Positions 51,240 to 62,480 of a stretch of 64,000 nucleotides of DNA are shown one piece after another (the stretch's first letter is position 1; each line of letters begins with the position of its first letter). The notes under the pieces are model-generated. The model saw nothing but the letters and a program-made list of their open reading frames with translations, was not told where the DNA came from and did no database searches. Made by a program: the position numbers and the translations under genes. Source of the stretch: Acanthacorydalis orientalis (Eukaryota; Arthropoda; Insecta; Megaloptera; Corydalidae); NCBI GenBank assembly GCA_034766995.1, contig CM068316.1, forward strand, positions 11,232,000 to 11,295,999. Reading direction: 5' to 3'.

Positions 51240-51680
51240 TTTCTGAATTATGAAGTACCAATATTAACATTTAAAAACATTACATACCTTACCAACAATT
51301 GGCAACTTAATAAAACAATAGTGAACACAATGGTGTCAAAAAGCATCATATTAGGCATTGGATGCTTTTCGAATTCCATTTATAATAAATGCTGCCGAAG
51401 CCATGGAAATGGATTTTGTCAGTTTTGGGAAAAGATGTGGAGATGTATAAAACAAGCAAAAAATACTAATACAATGAAAAAGGTCTGAAAATGCATTACA
51501 ACTTTTTCGACTTAAAGTTGCTATCTTTTTTCTATAAGGGATTTGTCAGTTACCCGTCCAATGGAGTAAAATATAATATTGAGGGATATTTTGAGAATTG
51601 AAATGTATTCCATCTTTCCATAATTCACATTCATTTTCTATAAAACAGGCACAGAATTAATTTATAAATCTTTGTATAAT
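51240..51680 (+). pseudogene. Tc1-like transposon, 3' end, copy 2
   Basis: This is collinear with the copy at 44690-45145: catttaaaaacattacatac, aatggtgtcaaaaagcatca, gcttttcgaattccatttat, gaaaagatgtggagatgtat, gtctgaaaatgcattacaac, gtcagttacccgtcc. The last codons read KYNIEGYFEN and stop, the family's VI..KGGY-type C-terminus. The same 3' tail follows (ccatctttccataattcaca, cacagaattaatttataaat). An 84-codon ORF at 51234-51488 lies inside it in a non-transposase frame. Multiple frameshifts; inactive. Confidence 0.6.
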
Positions 51681-52179
51681 TAATTTCATTTATTAAAAAT
51701 CCTAGTATATATTGTAATACAATTTGTAAATCATCGATATTTTAACTGTTTTTTAAAAAAGTATTAGAAAATAAACTTAAAAATTTGTTTCTTATATTTT
51801 AAAAAAGTAATAAAATATTTTTCATAAGACAATGTAAAATGTAAAATGTTGTAAAATGTATTATAAAAACGCATCACTCTCTTAAAATTTAAATCATAAA
51901 ATGCTGTTATAAAAATAGATATTTTCCAATTTGATTATTTTAAAACTCAATTAATATTTAGTGAAATATAATTAAATATTCGACAATACTTGCAGAATTA
52001 ATTTATTTTATGAAAAATATGAATATGAAGACAATTTGTGCCACGAACATCTTATATAATAAGAAATTAAAATGAACAAATGCTATTTATCCTTTTGGTG
52101 CAGAAACATGTATTTAAATAAGCTGTAAAAAAATAATATTAATTGAGAGCAATCGATCAAACTTTAAACGGTCACTGTG
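51681..52179. other. Anonymous AT-rich DNA
   Basis: A small direct repeat (gtaaaatgtaaaatgttgta) near 51835. No gene is seen. Confidence 0.4.
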
Positions 52180-52630
52180 TTCAAAGACCGAACAGCAAAT
52201 GTATCCAGTACAATGGAATCCGATTAGGGAAAACGTTACAGAAATTATAGAAATGAAATTAAACGAACGCAAGTAAAAAAAAAAATGAAAAATCAACATG
52301 GTTCACTGTCTGCAACGTACGAAGGGGCGGGCGGTTCGCATCTGAATCCAATCCATTATTCAGAAAACCAGTTGACACAGAATCGAGTATAAAGCGAAAA
52401 AGAAAATTATGTTTGAAAAGAGAAAATCTTTTGCACAGAACGTTCGGTGCAAAATCGAACCGTAACCGTTCGGAATGAACAAAAGGATGCCGCGAAATTG
52501 TGTTTTTTCCACGATGCGACATTTTTTTCGATTGGAACGTTTCAAATTTTTTTTGTGTCCTCACTCAAAGCACAATTGACGATACTAACAACGAAGAGCG
52601 ATTATAAATTTTATCAAAAGATTATTATTA
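52180..52630. other. GC-elevated island with overlapping ORFs
   Basis: Includes acggtcactgtgttcaaaga, gaaggggcgggcggttcgca, aaaatcgaaccgtaaccgtt and gatgccgcgaaattgtg. A 101-codon minus-strand ORF (52564 to 52259), a 61-codon ORF in a second minus frame and a plus-strand ORF all overlap, and none shows a domain. Candidate regulatory or non-coding transcribed DNA. Confidence 0.25.
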
Positions 52631-52733
52631 CGTGACAGGTCTTAAAAGACGGTGCTTGAGAATTACGAATCCTTTTCTACTTAAATGTTTTTAAGAGGCT
52701 ATGTTTTTCTCTTACATTTATAATACGGCACTT

Positions 52734-52778
52734 TATATATATATAGAGAGAGAGAGAGAGGGAGAGAGAGAAAGAGGT
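52734..52778. repeat. Compound (TA)n(GA)n microsatellite
   Basis: A short TA tract then GA with one GGGAGA break. Confidence 0.95.
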
Positions 52779-52984
52779 GTGAATAATCAATTTTTAAATT
52801 CATAGCTTTACTTAAACTGATCACTGAATCCATGTATATATACTTAGGTTTTGATTTCAATAACAATTTTAAAAAAGACAAAATTCTATATGCTATCATC
52901 AACAGCAATAACAATGTTATCAGAAATATATATTCGAATATATAAAAAATATTTAAAATGAAATAAAACATGTGAACTATTATG

Positions 52985-53135
52985 GGTACAAATTAATTTG
53001 GACAGATGGAGAAAAGTATGCAAAATAATGGAGGACATTTTGAAGATTGAAATATATACCGTTTTTCCGTAAATAAACATTAATTTTCTATAAAAAAAGA
53101 CACCGAATTAATTTGTAAACTTAATATTTTAATTT
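52985..53135 (+). pseudogene. Tc1-like transposon, 3' terminal stub, copy 3
   Basis: Only the extreme C-terminus remains: MQNNGGHFED then stop (about 53018-53050), clearer than in the other two copies, followed by the shared tail accgtttttccgtaaataaa and gacaccgaattaatttgtaa. It confirms the reading frame inferred for the copies at 44690 and 51240. Confidence 0.6.
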
Positions 53136-55214
53136 ATTTCGAATATAAAAGTATCCGTTGAAAATAAGAAAAATGTTTTTTTATATAGTCAATATCCGAA
53201 GTTGAATGTGTAAATTATTTTTAAATAAAATATAGAAACTAATTAGAAACTTACAGCGTTTATAATTTTAAACGCTTTATGAAAAGATGCGAAAATGTAA
53301 TTTTAAATTATCCACAGGTATTTTCAATAAGAGCAAATTATTCATCTTGTAAGTGCATTTAAATACTTTTTCATTCTCGACTATGAAAAGTTTTATTATA
53401 CAAATAACTAACTGCATCGTCGAACATTAATTAAAGGAAATTTATACAAATATTTGTTTCAGACTTATATTGACTTCTTGCAGCATTTTAATCAAGTATT
53501 TTTTTTTAATTCGTTAACGTAGTTAAATATTGAAGTTTAAATTGAAAACTTCACAATATAAAACATCAATAAATAAAAAAGAAGTTCATAGATAAAATTG
53601 ATGTCTAACTCATTAAAGATGAGAACTCTTTCTGATATTAAAGATACATCATTTACATATTAAATATTACAAAATTTAAGTCATATAAAAAATTGAAATA
53701 TGAATACAAGTTCTCGCAGATAGTTTCAAAATTTATTTTTTTTTGATTTTAATTAATAACCTTTATATATTTTTTTCCTTACTCTGTTTTTTTTTTCGTG
53801 ACATTTTTAATTTCAAGTAATTAAAATAATATATTTTTCTATAAAAACCATAAATAATATCTAATAGTAAAAATATAGTTATCATTAGAATATTAAATAA
53901 AGTATAGATGTACTTAATATCCTAAATTACAATACGATATGATTTATGATTAATGAAACTAATTAATTATCTTGATGATCTTCATCCTTTGGGATCACAT
54001 AAGTATTTGTTATCCACAGTACTAAACAGACTTAGCTGATCTAAAAAGATAAAGACTACAAAAATAAAGTATCAACGAGATCACAAGTACAAAAAAACAC
54101 AATTATAATTGTAAATTTTATGCGTTATTAAAAAAATAATTGTCTTTAGAATCACCTGTAGAAATAAAAATATAATCAGAATTTTAAAAACATCAGAAGG
54201 GAATTAATGTAAGATGTTATCTATGAACATATTTTTATTAAATAATGTAATCAGTTTTTTTAAAAAATAACTACCTTTTTTAATTGAATTGTTGAAAATA
54301 GGTTCATCGATTAAAAATGATTTTCTATGCCTCCAAAAAGAGTTTAATTGTACTAGAGTTTAATAAAGTTATTAAAAAACAAATACGCAGCTATTATTAG
54401 AAAGTGGGATTTTTTTGTTTGTCAACACTCAAATAAAAATATTAGAAGAAAAAACATACTAATAAAAATATTCTTTATACTAAATAAAATAAAAGTAATT
54501 TAAAAATGCTAAATTTAAATAATCTTTATTCCAAATCCTGGAACATATTGCAGTGGGTATACTTCGTACCTAAAAAAATGATACTGAATTATATTAATTT
54601 TAATCAATGCCTTGCACAACGAGTTGTTGACGAGAGGATTATAAGTTTTAATCTTCAGTTGCCGACTGTGTTATCTTTTGCTAATACAACGTATGTCTAC
54701 GAAGTTAAATAAGATTTATTCTAGACAGTAATTCGAAACCTAACTAAAAAAGATATTTACTGACAGAAGTAAATGGCAATTTGGAGAATTTATGGATTTT
54801 ACAAGATTTATAAAAGTTATTGGACAATTTTTTTTATAAATTATGTTATAATTCTTTTAATCTCTTGAAAAATATTTATAATAATTAATAAATAATTAAT
54901 AAATAAAATTGATAAATAATTTGTAAAATTATTTAACTAATAAATAATTTGTCTCATATTTTGCAGTAAATTTCTAAATGAAAAAAATATGAGCAGTTTA
55001 AGAAATACACTTTTAAAGTGTAAAAAGACAAGATAAAGTAAGAAATAAATTATATAAATATAAATTATTCAAAACTAACGAAAACATTTATAAGTATTTG
55101 AATATTCTAATAATTTTTTATTTTAAATCTGTTCTTATTTATATAATCACCTTTTTAATAATTAATTAAAATTTTATTTATAATATGATATTTTTCCTTT
55201 CACAAATAATCTTT
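53136..55214. other. Anonymous AT-rich DNA
   Basis: Two kilobases with no microsatellite, recognised repeat or credible ORF. A 68-codon plus-strand ORF at 54506-54712 (MLNLNNLYSK...) has no domain. Inverted AT-rich words near 54880-54950 (aattaataaataattaataa) are simple-sequence noise. Confidence 0.4.
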
Positions 55215-55460
55215 TTATCAGCTTTCACTAATCACAACAGTCGTTCTGATCAAAAATTTTCAATCAATGGTAATTGATCATTTTTAATTATTTCTTAAAA
55301 TATATGACGACGTTTCTTTCAAAATGTACATAATAATTAATAAAAAAGAATCAATTATCAACTATTAAACATTTTTAAACAGAAAAAAATACTTGTAGTT
55401 TATGGAATGAGAGAAAATTTTATTTGTAAAAATGAATTTAGCCAGAGCGGTAGAACTGAA
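55215..55460. mobile_element. FB foldback copy, compact, both arms
   Basis: The left arm: ctttcactaatcacaacag, ttctgatcaaaaattttcaa and ttgatcatttttaattattt. The right arm: aaaagaatcaattatcaac, tattaaacatttttaaacag, ttgtagtttatggaatgaga and aatttagccagagcggtaga. The central catcatcttcagagcgc part is largely deleted. Confidence 0.7.
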
Positions 55461-56474
55461 TTATGATATTTTTATTTATTCATTATTATCTATAAAATAT
55501 TTCGATTGTTAATATAAATTATTTAATTTATGATGGATAAAAGTATTCAAGCTCTATCTTTTGTAATAAATAAACAATTCAATAGAAATACCATCATTGT
55601 TATATACAGAGAAAGTTAACTCCACATATAAAATTTAAAAAACCATACTTTACTTTTTTATAATTAATTTATTGAAACTTCAAGAAACTTTTCAGTGCCT
55701 AATTAATAAATAACATCGTACGAAACATTCTCCATGATAAAACCAAACAATGCAGAGTACATAAACGAAACTGTTTCGCTTTCATACTTGTACGTATTCT
55801 GTAAATTTTGTTTTCAGCATTTATAAACATCTCTAATATCTTGTCCTTTGAAAGTCTTCTCAGTGCATCCTGTTTAGGTATAAGTTTAGCATAGGGAGCA
55901 GATGAGTTTGGTAGAATGTTTCAATTTTAATCACGAGTAACTTAATTTTCCAGAGAGTACAGATAAACTCTAAGAAAGCACAACGAATGTCAAGATAACA
56001 AAAACAGTTCGTCTGTTGTACTCTATTTTATTTTCATTTAATCCAGAGTAAATTGTAAAAAAGTACATAAGTTTAGAAAGTATATTACTTGCGTTTTAAA
56101 TACTACAAACTTTTAAAAATTAAAAATACGAGTATTATGTCTGATGTAGATCTTTAGTTAAATATTTTTGTAATCTTTTTTGCACTTTTGTTTAAGTTTT
56201 TTATATAAAATGTGTTTTAACTAAACTAATTCACTCGAATAAATGAAATAAATGAAAGAATAAACAACAAAAGTTCACGTAAGAATTGTATTATAACCGT
56301 ATTTAATAACCAAAATTTACCAATAATTTACACCATTATTTATATATTTAATTATTAAAATATTGAACATAAAATAGTTGTATTATTTTTATACGCATTT
56401 ATTCTAAATGTTACTGTGTAATTATCTGTAGTATGTCAGTGAATTTTTTAAATATTAAAAAGTATATTTACAAT
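55461..56474. other. Anonymous AT-rich DNA
   Basis: No gene is seen. The 55780-56000 patch is slightly GC-elevated (cttgtcctttgaaagtcttc, tagcatagggagcagatgag) and unassigned. Confidence 0.35.
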
Positions 56475-56503
56475 ATGTATATATATATATATATATATAT
56501 ATC
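56475..56503. repeat. (TA)n array
   Basis: A short uninterrupted TA tract. Confidence 0.9.
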
Positions 56504-56579
56504 AGTTGTTTTTAATATTACTTTGAATATTGTGGCTGTCAAAGATTATCTATCTGTCCCTTGTCTATTGTGTTTATTT

Positions 56580-56770
56580 TTATTCACAATCCACTCACAC
56601 CACAAATTAAATTCTTTTCTGATCAAGAATATTCAAAAAGTAATCACTGATTATTTTTAATTGTTGCGTATACTCAATTCGATGATTCAAATCTATAATA
56701 TTTTAGATCAAAAAGAGTTTGTGTGGTTTGTGGAGTAAGTAAAAAATGTTATTGTGAAAACTTCTATTCG
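56580..56770. mobile_element. FB foldback copy, compact, both arms
   Basis: The left arm: cactcacaccacaaattaaa, ttttctgatcaagaatattc, aatcactgattatttttaat and ttgttgcgtatactcaattc. The right end: ttagatcaaaaagagtttgt and gtggtttgtggagtaagtaa. As at 55215, the central segment is missing. Confidence 0.65.
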
Positions 56771-57628
56771 TTAATTTAATTTAAAATGTAATATTATTTC
56801 TAAATACAATTATTTAATTTAATTATTTCTCATATTGTCGTATATTTCTTTGATGTATTTTGTGTATACATTTTTTGTATTATTTTCAGACTATTGTCTC
56901 TTTAATTAATTATTTTAAAATGTGTTACACTTTTAAGATACCACAACTGTTTAAAATATTATTGACAATCTGAGTTTGATTTGAGAAGTAAATTTTATTT
57001 TTTATTACTATTTAAATTACTTAGTAAAATAATTTTTATTTGTTTTTTTTTTTATTCGTAGAAGTCTAATATTAAATGATTCAACAAGGTTTCAATGTTA
57101 TGCTCTGTTTTAATTATTAATTAATTACGTATATTCGTGGAAAAAACATCAAAGAATTTCGCAAACATAAAATTTATTTAAATATTGTCTTTACTTCATT
57201 AGAATTATTAACACAAAGTATATTTATTTTATTATCTGCTCTGAGTTTCTGAGAACAGTTACTGAAACATGCAAATTTCAAAACATTCTTATTTCATTTT
57301 AAATAATTCTAATTACAACTGAATATTATACTTCTGTAAATATTAAATCGTAAGAACTATGCTTTTCAGTACAAGCTTCACTCAACTTTTGACATATACA
57401 ACTTACTAGTCTATGAAAGTATTTTTAAAGTTCATGTTGTTTTCAAAGTTAATATTTTTATTATTTTAAAAGTGTTTTCTAAACAATTATCATAAAAACG
57501 TGATTAAAATTCATGACTGGCATTTACTTAATATTTTTATACATTTCATGAAATTAGATTCAATCTCATGATATATTGTCACAAATCCGAAGTCCATTAC
57601 ATTGAAGTAGATTCAATTGAGAATTTTC
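56771..57628. other. Anonymous AT-rich DNA
   Basis: No gene or repeat is recognised. Confidence 0.4.
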
Positions 57629-57655
57629 TGTATATATATATATATATATATATAT
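57629..57655. repeat. (TA)n, left flank of mariner
   Basis: The TA tract runs directly into the mariner terminus. TA sequence resumes at the other end of the element (59215-59259), so the element sits within what was one microsatellite. Confidence 0.95.
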
Positions 57656-59216
57656 GAGGATGTCAAAAAGTAATACCACATTTTTGTTCTGCACTATAAA
57701 TAAACATAACCTCAAAGCCTTCATAAGTGTTTAGTGCAATATTTTAAAGTAGTGTTTTTTTTTTATTTTGAATTATTTTCAGGAATAAAATAAATCCTCT
57801 GTTGTCTATTGCGTTTTTTTCACTTTATACAACAAGTGAAATCTACTATTATTTGCCGAATGCAAAAGTAATGTAAAAACACATATGAGTCACAGTAAGA
57901 TCTGTAATTGCGATTTAAGGCAAGATCTATAAGTACGATTTAACGCTTTAAAACTGGTTACAATCTACATCAATGATGAAGAATATACACATATTTTTTT
58001 CAATCCAAGACTGATGGAAATATTTTGGCATTTAAAATAATAATTCGAAACAAATTTTGAGCCACAATTGATGAAGTTGCATATGAGTTAAACATTAGGT
58101 ATGGATAAGCATTATTTATCATCACGAGTAAATCAATTTTCAAAAAGTTTACGATCGTTGAGTGTCAAGGTAGTGGATAGAAGTGCACAAAAACAAACAT
58201 TAAAAAATAGATAGAATCGTTCCGAATATGGGACAGAAATGAATTCGTTTCTGATTCTTTTAGTTACCGTTAATGAACATGAGTCCATCATTACAAACCA
58301 GTGAATAAAAAGAACATTTTAGTATATAAACAGACATCATCGCAACCACTAACAGGTTCAAGATACTTTCACCTGCAGGAAAGTTAATGATGGAATTTTT
58401 TGGAAATACAAAAGGTATAATTTTATTTATTTTCAGGGCTAAAGATGAAGCAATAAATAATTAAAGCTACTGTCGAGTGTTTCAGTTACTAAAGACACAA
58501 CTAAGTCCAATAGGCACAGAAAATTTTCGAGACAACACTTAACCTCACATGGCTAGTAAAACAAAATAGTATATTCATGGTCTAGGTTTTGAGCTTCTAA
58601 ACCACTCACCATATTGTTGTACAGTTAATATTCAGCACTAAGTGATTTCTACCTTTTTGAACATTAAAAGAAGAGTTAAGAGGACAAAAGTTTCTTTTTG
58701 ATAAAAAGTACTTAATCCCTTAATGCACTCAAACCGAATTAACTCAGGACCGAGAAATTTATTTTTTCCGTGCCCCAGAGTAAAATCGTGTGAGCTTGAA
58801 TTTTATTTTCACGCATATGTATTAACCGAATATATATGCTGGATAGTTCCGTACGCATCTGCTCAGCCAGGAAAAGTTGCACAACTTCGGTTACATGTAC
58901 ATATTTTTCTTACAATTTTATAACAGAATGATATTGGTTTTTGTGTACAATTGAAATAAAGAATTAAAAAAATTGAAAAACGACCGCTTTTTAATTGTTA
59001 ATTTGTACGTTAAGGGGTTAATATAATTCATGAGTGCTAGCGAGAGGGACCAAAAGTTTCTTAAATGGTGAAACTCAGCAGCTCATTAAATGGCAGACTA
59101 AGTGGATAAAAGTTAAACATTATGTAAGAAAATGACTAATAAAAATCTTGACTACAGGATTGCAGAATAAGATATTTTTCTTCTTAAATATTTTTTGTTT
59201 TTGACTTGTTCTCGTA
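57656..59216 (+). pseudogene. Full-length mariner element, inactive and interrupted
   Basis: The left terminus gaggatgtcaaaaagtaata and the inverted right terminus (read outward: cgagaacaagtcaaaaacaa) bracket a decayed mariner transposase. Recognisable parts in order: TVNEHESIITNQ at about 58267 (family VT.DETW..H..PETK, with the catalytic Asp position changed to Asn); LSPAGKLMMEFFGNTKGIIL at about 58361-58421; GLGFELLNHSPYCCT at about 58580 (HPPYSPDL-type block); SDFYLFEH at about 58641; then EDKSF. The C-terminal IKWQTKWIKVKHYVRK at about 59083-59130 corresponds to the W.KCI...GDYVEK end. Between 58712 and 59021 a second element is inserted. Without it the length is about 1.25 kb, normal for mariner. 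Many stops and shifts. Confidence 0.85.
58712..59021. mobile_element. TTAA-flanked MITE (piggyBac-type) inside mariner
   Basis: The left boundary TTAATCCCTTAATGCAC (TTAA at 58712-58715) and the inverted right boundary TTAACCCCTTAACGTAC (TTAA at 59018-59021) form matching termini TTAA-YCCCTTAAYG. A TTAA duplication with CCC-starting ends is the hallmark of piggyBac-mobilised elements. It splits the mariner C-terminal coding region: EDKSF-like sequence before, IKWQTKW after. The interior is GC-elevated (gtgccccagagtaaaatcgt, gctggatagttccgtacgca). A 66-codon ORF at 58723-58923 (MHSNRINSGPRNLF...) has no recognised domain. It is too short for a piggyBac transposase, so non-autonomous. Confidence 0.85.
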
Positions 59217-59227
59217 TATATACATAA

Positions 59228-59259
<32 letters not shown>
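59217..59259. repeat. (TA)n, right flank of mariner
   Basis: atatacataaatacat then a TA tract, immediately after the mariner right terminus. Confidence 0.95.
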
Positions 59260-59260
<1 letters not shown>

Positions 59261-59439
59261 GAGAGAAAACAGAATTATTCAGAGCTATGTACATAAAATA
59301 ATCGAATCAGAATCACACCTATCAAATGAACACTATTGCGATACGTTTTATTGACAGACAGAAGATAAACTACTGTGTAATACGTAATTAAATAAACCTC
59401 ATTCGTTTTGCATCTAGAATCTATTTGCTAATTAACACT

Positions 59440-59640
59440 CATAAAGTATTCTCCTTATCATCGACCTCGTTAGTTATTAGTTATGTGACAGCAACGAAGT
59501 ACGAAATTCAGTTTTAGTTCGTTTAAGCTGTCGCTAGAGTTGGCGCAAAAAAAGATAAATGATACAGTGGCTTCGTGATTGTAAATAAAGGTATGACAAA
59601 ACAATGTACATACACACATACATGTATGTATGTGTATATA

Positions 59641-59687
<47 letters not shown>

Positions 59688-59960
59688 GTACGTATTCATT
59701 GTCTTGTTGTCGTCTTGGCCCGCATACATAACACAACTCATTGTCACTAACGTAACGTTTACCCCACACGTCTGTCTGATGTTCCCAGCGCTGACAACAA
59801 TGCATTGGATGGATATATACGAGGCATGTTGTACGTGTGTAGGTTTAGCCAAGTAAGCTCGTGTCACGTCATTGTTTTTCGATCAAGCGAAGTGTTCTTT
59901 TGTTTTTTTTTCTGCACAGGCCGTGTTTTGTTTTAACCCTTTCAGCGTATGTACAGAAAC
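59440..59960. other. GC-elevated island split by a (TA)n tract
   Basis: Includes ctgtcgctagagttggcgca, ttgtcgtcttggcccgcata, gtttaccccacacgtctgtc and agctcgtgtcacgtcattg. A (CATA)(TA)n block lies at about 59605-59690. ORFs overlap on both strands (114 aa minus, 93 aa plus) without domains, so at most one could be real. Compositionally similar to the 19440 and 37380 islands; candidate regulatory or non-coding transcribed sequence. Confidence 0.25.
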
Positions 59961-60289
59961 GAAATTTATGTTGACATTTTTTTGTTTTATTCCGAAATTT
60001 AACCACGTAATTATATTAAAATGATATGATATCTGTTTCTATAAAAAAATGTTTAGCAGAACCGATTTCGTTTCAATGAGGACAAATGAGTGTTTTTGTT
60101 ATATATATATATAAACATGATTTCTGTAATTCATTCTTATTTCAAAATGATTGACATTATTAAATTTAATACTAATATAATATATAACAGTAAATATATG
60201 TTATTGAAATAAAACTAAATAAAAATAAACCTTATAGTTTAAAATCCATTCATAAGTATATATTTGAAATTTTTATACTAATTCAACTT

Positions 60290-60292
<3 letters not shown>
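59961..60292. other. Anonymous AT-rich DNA
   Basis: No gene or repeat is recognised. Confidence 0.4.
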
Positions 60293-60328
<36 letters not shown>

Positions 60329-60350
60329 TATATATATATATACATACATA

Positions 60351-60382
<32 letters not shown>
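60293..60382. repeat. (TA)n array
   Basis: Two TA tracts joined by ACACATAT and ACATACATATGC units. Confidence 0.97.
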
Positions 60383-60385
<3 letters not shown>

Positions 60386-60559
60386 TTATAAATATCTATA
60401 TATAAAAGGATAGAATTAAATTTAATAAAAGGAACTGTTACAGATGAAAAAATAAAGATACCACCAATAATAAAACAGAAAAAAGAGATATTCCAGCATA
60501 AGAATACTTATAACATTTAAAAATAGTAGTTGAAAACTGATTTTAGAACCTATGTAAGA

Positions 60560-61210
60560 TTATTGGATCGGCATATAGTTTTTCGAGACTTTAATATTAT
60601 AATAGATAAAATAGATAGTGACTTATTAATAGGATTAATAAAAATGATTGACAGTATAAAACGAAAGATGTTTTCATCAATTTAAGTCATGAAGCTTGGA
60701 ATGAAATTTATCTGGACTGTAGGGTGGGTGATCAAGTTCTTGGAAGCTACACTCCTGAATAGAGGCTTGAGAAACAGTAGCTACCTAAACTGGTGAACTT
60801 TCGTTCAACAAGCGCACGCACACATTTTGTTAGTTTTCCATGGCGTTTTTTTTGCGAATATTATCACGAAATTTATGCATAAATGTTGCATAACACTGGG
60901 AATTGTCAGTGGCATTGCACTCCTTAAAATCTATTAATAAAATGCCCTTGTAATATGAAAAAAAATTTGTCCATGAATTTTTTTGTAGATTGAGACACCT
61001 TGGCTTTTCTTGGGAATGATTCACCTACACATCACCATTCCATGGATTATCTTTTAGAAAAAAGATCATAGTTATATTCTCTGTTACAATAAACTCGATT
61101 ATTGCATTTAAATTTGGTTCGTAGAGGTCTAAAAACGAACCTGGGAAGGCCACTTGACGCTGAAACTAAGTGGACGAAAAAAGATTGGGCACCCACCTTG
61201 CACTTACAAT
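60560..61210 (-). pseudogene. Mariner transposase pseudogene, minus strand
   Basis: Read on the minus strand: WVPNLFSS near 61200 (the family's WVPHEL linker motif); SMEW near 61045; SQEKPRCLNLQKNS; YYKGILLIDFKECNATDN (about 60960-60900; family KGI.LIDF block); CYATFMHKFRDNIRKK; then LDHPPYSPDKFHS (about 60740-60700), the HPPYSPD block with a catalytic Asp. The plus-strand left edge ttattggatcggcatatagt at about 60558 resembles an insect mariner terminus (TTATTGGGTTGGCA), so this is probably the element's 3' end. The N-terminus and 5' terminus are missing. Frameshifts and stops throughout. It differs in sequence from the 57656 and 14320 mariners. Confidence 0.8.
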
Positions 61211-61332
61211 CAATGCAATTAAAATATCAAAAGTATAGAAAATTCAAATTTTCTAACATTTTCTGTTTTAATTTTTTAATTAAATTGCGTGTTTTTCTTT
61301 AAAAAAAAAGTTTAACTGAATATATATATATA

Positions 61333-61534
61333 AAGTAATTCAAGTTAAGGTTCCATACGATAGTGTTAAAAAAACGCAAAAATTAAAAAAAAGTTATTTC
61401 TCATTTACTATTTTAATTCAATTGTATTTTAATATTGAATTAAACTAAAATACTAAATAAAAATAACATGATTCCTCTTAACCCTTGAACCCCCTTTCAA
61501 TACTTTTATGTGGAAGCCTAAATTGAATCACCTT
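61333..61534. mobile_element. Short MITE, copy 2 (GGTGATTCAA termini)
   Basis: The left end aagtaattcaagttaaggtt follows a TA tract. The right end reads, inverted, aaggtgattcaatttaggct. The interior matches copy 1 at 24787: aaaaaacgcaaaaatta, ttactattttaattcaattg, actaaaatactaaataaaaa, taacatgattcctcttaacc. Right-terminus sequence is better preserved here and defines the termini. Confidence 0.8.
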
Positions 61535-62319
61535 ATATAATATAACTGTGTATAAATATGCAAAAATTCAAAACTACAAACAGACATATTTTAATTCAAA
61601 TCACCATGTTCGCGACGACATCAAAATATTCTTATTCGAAATCTATGTAAATCCCACACTCACAAGTTTGTGATGTAACAAAACTTAACTGGATACAACT
61701 ACAACATACATACGTATATATACATTCTTTCCGTGTTCGATCGAAAGTTTTCAATCAAGCAGAAATCCTAAAAAACACCGCTTTGATCGCCTATCTTTTA
61801 TACATTCAATTCAATTTGAATAGTGTTTATTTTACGGTTATAACTCTATTATCATTTTTCGATTTCATTCGATGGTTTCTTCCCTATTCGAATACATATA
61901 TCTTTTCCTCGTTTTTTTTTTGATGCGAATTTTTAGTCAAAGCTACGTGCTCGAGTTTCAATTCTGATAAGTTATTGTTCGTGCGAATTTTTAAATAAAT
62001 AAATAATGATATTGTAGAATCACAATAAAGAATTTATGTGAATGTTGTATTAGAATATTAAGTTTATTTTCGTTTGAAAATGTAATATTTTTTTATTAAA
62101 AACAATTATAACCAAAATACCAAAAGACATTACCAGTTAGATATTATTGATTAAAAAGTATACATAAATGCAAATAACTAGTGAGTATATCATATTTTTT
62201 GACAAATTTTAAAATAATTCTTTTCCATATAAAAAATATATACTAATTTCAAAAGAAAAGTTTTTGAATAAATTCAATTGAATTATTATAAAATCATAAT
62301 AATATATTTTTGTTGTATC
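61535..62319. other. Mostly AT-rich non-repeat DNA
   Basis: The 61600-61990 patch is mildly GC-elevated (caccatgttcgcgacgacat, caccgctttgatcgcctat, ctacgtgctcgagtttcaat). No ORF or repeat is recognised. Confidence 0.3.
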
Positions 62320-62480
62320 GCCGTCAAAATACGAATAATCAATAATCTAATATAATCTTTAATGATTTATGAAACATTTTTAACCAGAAAAGAGTTTATG
62401 ATTTGTAGGATAAGAAAAGAACTCATTTGTAAAAGTGAATTTAGTCACATTGTAAGAATTGTGTTATTAGTATTCATATA
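62320..62480 (+). mobile_element. FB foldback family, half copy
   Basis: The right arm: cgccgtcaaaatacgaata, ctttaatgatttatgaaaca, tttttaaccagaaaagagtt, atgatttgtaggataagaaa, agaactcatttgtaaaagtg, aatttagtcacattgtaag. One of the best-preserved outer arm ends. Confidence 0.8.

Noticed and set aside
52259..52564. 101-codon minus-strand ORF with overlapping ORFs in two other frames
   Set aside because: No recognisable domain and competing frames of similar quality.
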